Shown here piece by piece: positions 32,277 through 32,713 of a stretch of 32,713 nucleotides of DNA. This DNA is from Nitrospirota bacterium. Lineage in GTDB: Bacteria; Nitrospirota; Thermodesulfovibrionia; Thermodesulfovibrionales; Dissulfurispiraceae. The translations under genes and the position numbers were made by a program. Under the pieces are notes generated by a model that did not search any database, was not told where the DNA came from, and saw nothing but the letters and a program-made list of their open reading frames with translations. The stretch is taken from NCBI GenBank assembly GCA_021847795.1, contig JAJZPZ010000020.1, forward strand, positions 1 to 32,713, read 5' to 3'. How positions within the stretch are numbered: position 1 is the first letter of the stretch; each line of letters begins with the position of its first letter.

Positions 32277-32367
32277 CTTCAATGAGGCCGAGGCATTGCT
32301 ACCTCGGAAAACTGCCATGGTTCACCCCCTCCTATTGCGGCAACTGGTGCTTCAATGAGGCCGAGGC
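32277..32367. CRISPR. CRISPR-like remnant: two repeats, one spacer
   Basis: A 36-bp unit (32277-32312) begins CTTCAATGAGGCCGAGGC and contains an internal palindrome CCGAGG / CCTCGG, ending GGAAAAC. After a 37-bp spacer the first 18 bases recur exactly (32350-32367); then the copy loses about 11 bp and resumes GGAAAA. On the minus strand the unit starts GTTTTCC and ends CATTGAAG, like many 36-37-bp CRISPR repeats. No cas genes or further repeats in the window, so this is a fossil or solo unit. The flanks 32126-32276 hold nothing else that I can identify. Confidence 0.45.
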
Positions 32368-32377
32368 TGGAAAAAGC

Positions 32378-32418
32378 AACCGAAATTTGACCACTTGCGA
32401 TAACCGAATTTTGACCAC
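32378..32418. repeat. Two 17-bp direct repeats, possible insertion-sequence end
   Basis: AACCGAAATTTGACCAC (32378-32394) and AACCGAATTTTGACCAC (32402-32418) differ at one base and are spaced 24 bp. Repeated CCGAAATTTGACCAC-type boxes near the ends are typical of IS21-family elements. No transposase is present, so this would be a remnant end. Confidence 0.4.
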
Positions 32419-32540
32419 CCCGAGCTGGTTAATATTTCGGGATGATATGTGATAATCATTCCACCCTGGTTGTTGCAAGGCAGGTGAAACCCCTCCTTTC
32501 GTTTCATCTGCCTGCTTATTCATCGACGCGTTGGGCATTT

Positions 32541-32713
32541 TTATTCGTACTGGCGTTTCAGTTCCTTTGCTTTCTTCCGGTCATACCCTATATCAGCCCT
32601 CGATATATCAGGAACTCTGATTGGATAGTTGTAACTGCATTCACTGATCAGCATATCGCCTTCATAATCCGTTATCTTCAAGATATCAGTGGTATTTCTG
32701 CATAGGCTGAACC
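32541..32713 (-). CDS. Unknown protein, C-terminal 56 residues (partial)
   Basis: An unlisted frame on the minus strand, open from the window edge (first complete codon at 32711) to TAA at 32541. The residues look like real protein: TTDILKITDYEGDMLIS, then YPIRVPDISRADIGYDRKKA and a basic end KELKRQYE. There is no start in the window, so the gene begins to the right of it. No family recognised. A plus-strand frame over the same region gives a less protein-like sequence. Confidence 0.5.
   Translation of the reverse strand, partial: FSLCRNTTDILKITDYEGDMLISECSYNYPIRVPDISRADIGYDRKKAKELKRQYE

Overview
The window looks like chromosome of an anaerobic, Gram-negative bacterium that respires with multiheme cytochromes. 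It has outer-membrane barrel, lipoprotein and periplasmic genes, four c-type cytochromes with 3, 3, 3 and 10 heme motifs, a heme-bearing sensor kinase, an NfnAB-type flavin transhydrogenase and a GatAB amidotransferase. The combination and moderate GC fit uncultured Nitrospirota (Thermodesulfovibrionia-like) or a related deltaproteobacterial lineage. This lineage call is inference from gene content only.

Layout. 1-4.9 kb: a triheme cytochrome, gatB-gatA (minus strand), an RluD-type pseudouridine synthase, and a second small triheme cytochrome. 5.0-7.0 kb: accessory DNA with a REP-like repeat, a toxin-antitoxin pair (RelB/DinJ-like antitoxin with an extra C-terminal domain, and an AbiEii-type nucleotidyltransferase) behind a palindromic operator, a tRNA-Arg(ACG), and a small inverted-repeat element. 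7.0-10.8 kb: a metal or envelope stress module on the minus strand (OmpR-type regulator, HAMP histidine kinase, ZraP-like Met-rich periplasmic protein, PepSY-like protein), with a perfect 10-bp tandem repeat ahead of the ZraP-like gene. A divergent His-rich exported protein is interrupted by one amber codon. 10.8-16 kb: a truncated spermidine-synthase-like protein, a second RluA-family synthase, an unlisted 46-aa membrane peptide, a 3D-domain protein, a large conserved protein of unknown function, an unlisted 55-aa charged peptide, a candidate structured RNA and an unknown 178-aa protein.

16-19.5 kb: a third triheme cytochrome, a CAP-domain lipoprotein, a MITE with 33-bp terminal inverted repeats, and htpG under a perfect CIRCE operator. 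19.5-20.2 kb: a decayed GAF-PAS-GGDEF gene. 20.2-27.5 kb: the most striking locus, an apparent five-gene minus-strand operon. It encodes a decaheme DmsE/MtrA-like lipoprotein, an MtrB/PioB-like barrel (probably started at AUU), two solute-binding proteins of different families with no permease or ATPase, and a hybrid histidine kinase with a CXXCH heme site in its extracytoplasmic domain. I read it as an electron conduit coupled to a ligand- and heme-sensing module.

27.6-32.1 kb: scpA, long-form hisG, then nfnA-nfnB. 32.1-32.7 kb: a two-repeat CRISPR-like remnant, short direct repeats like insertion-sequence ends, and the C-terminal part of an unknown gene running off the edge. I saw no rRNA genes, intact transposases or cas genes.
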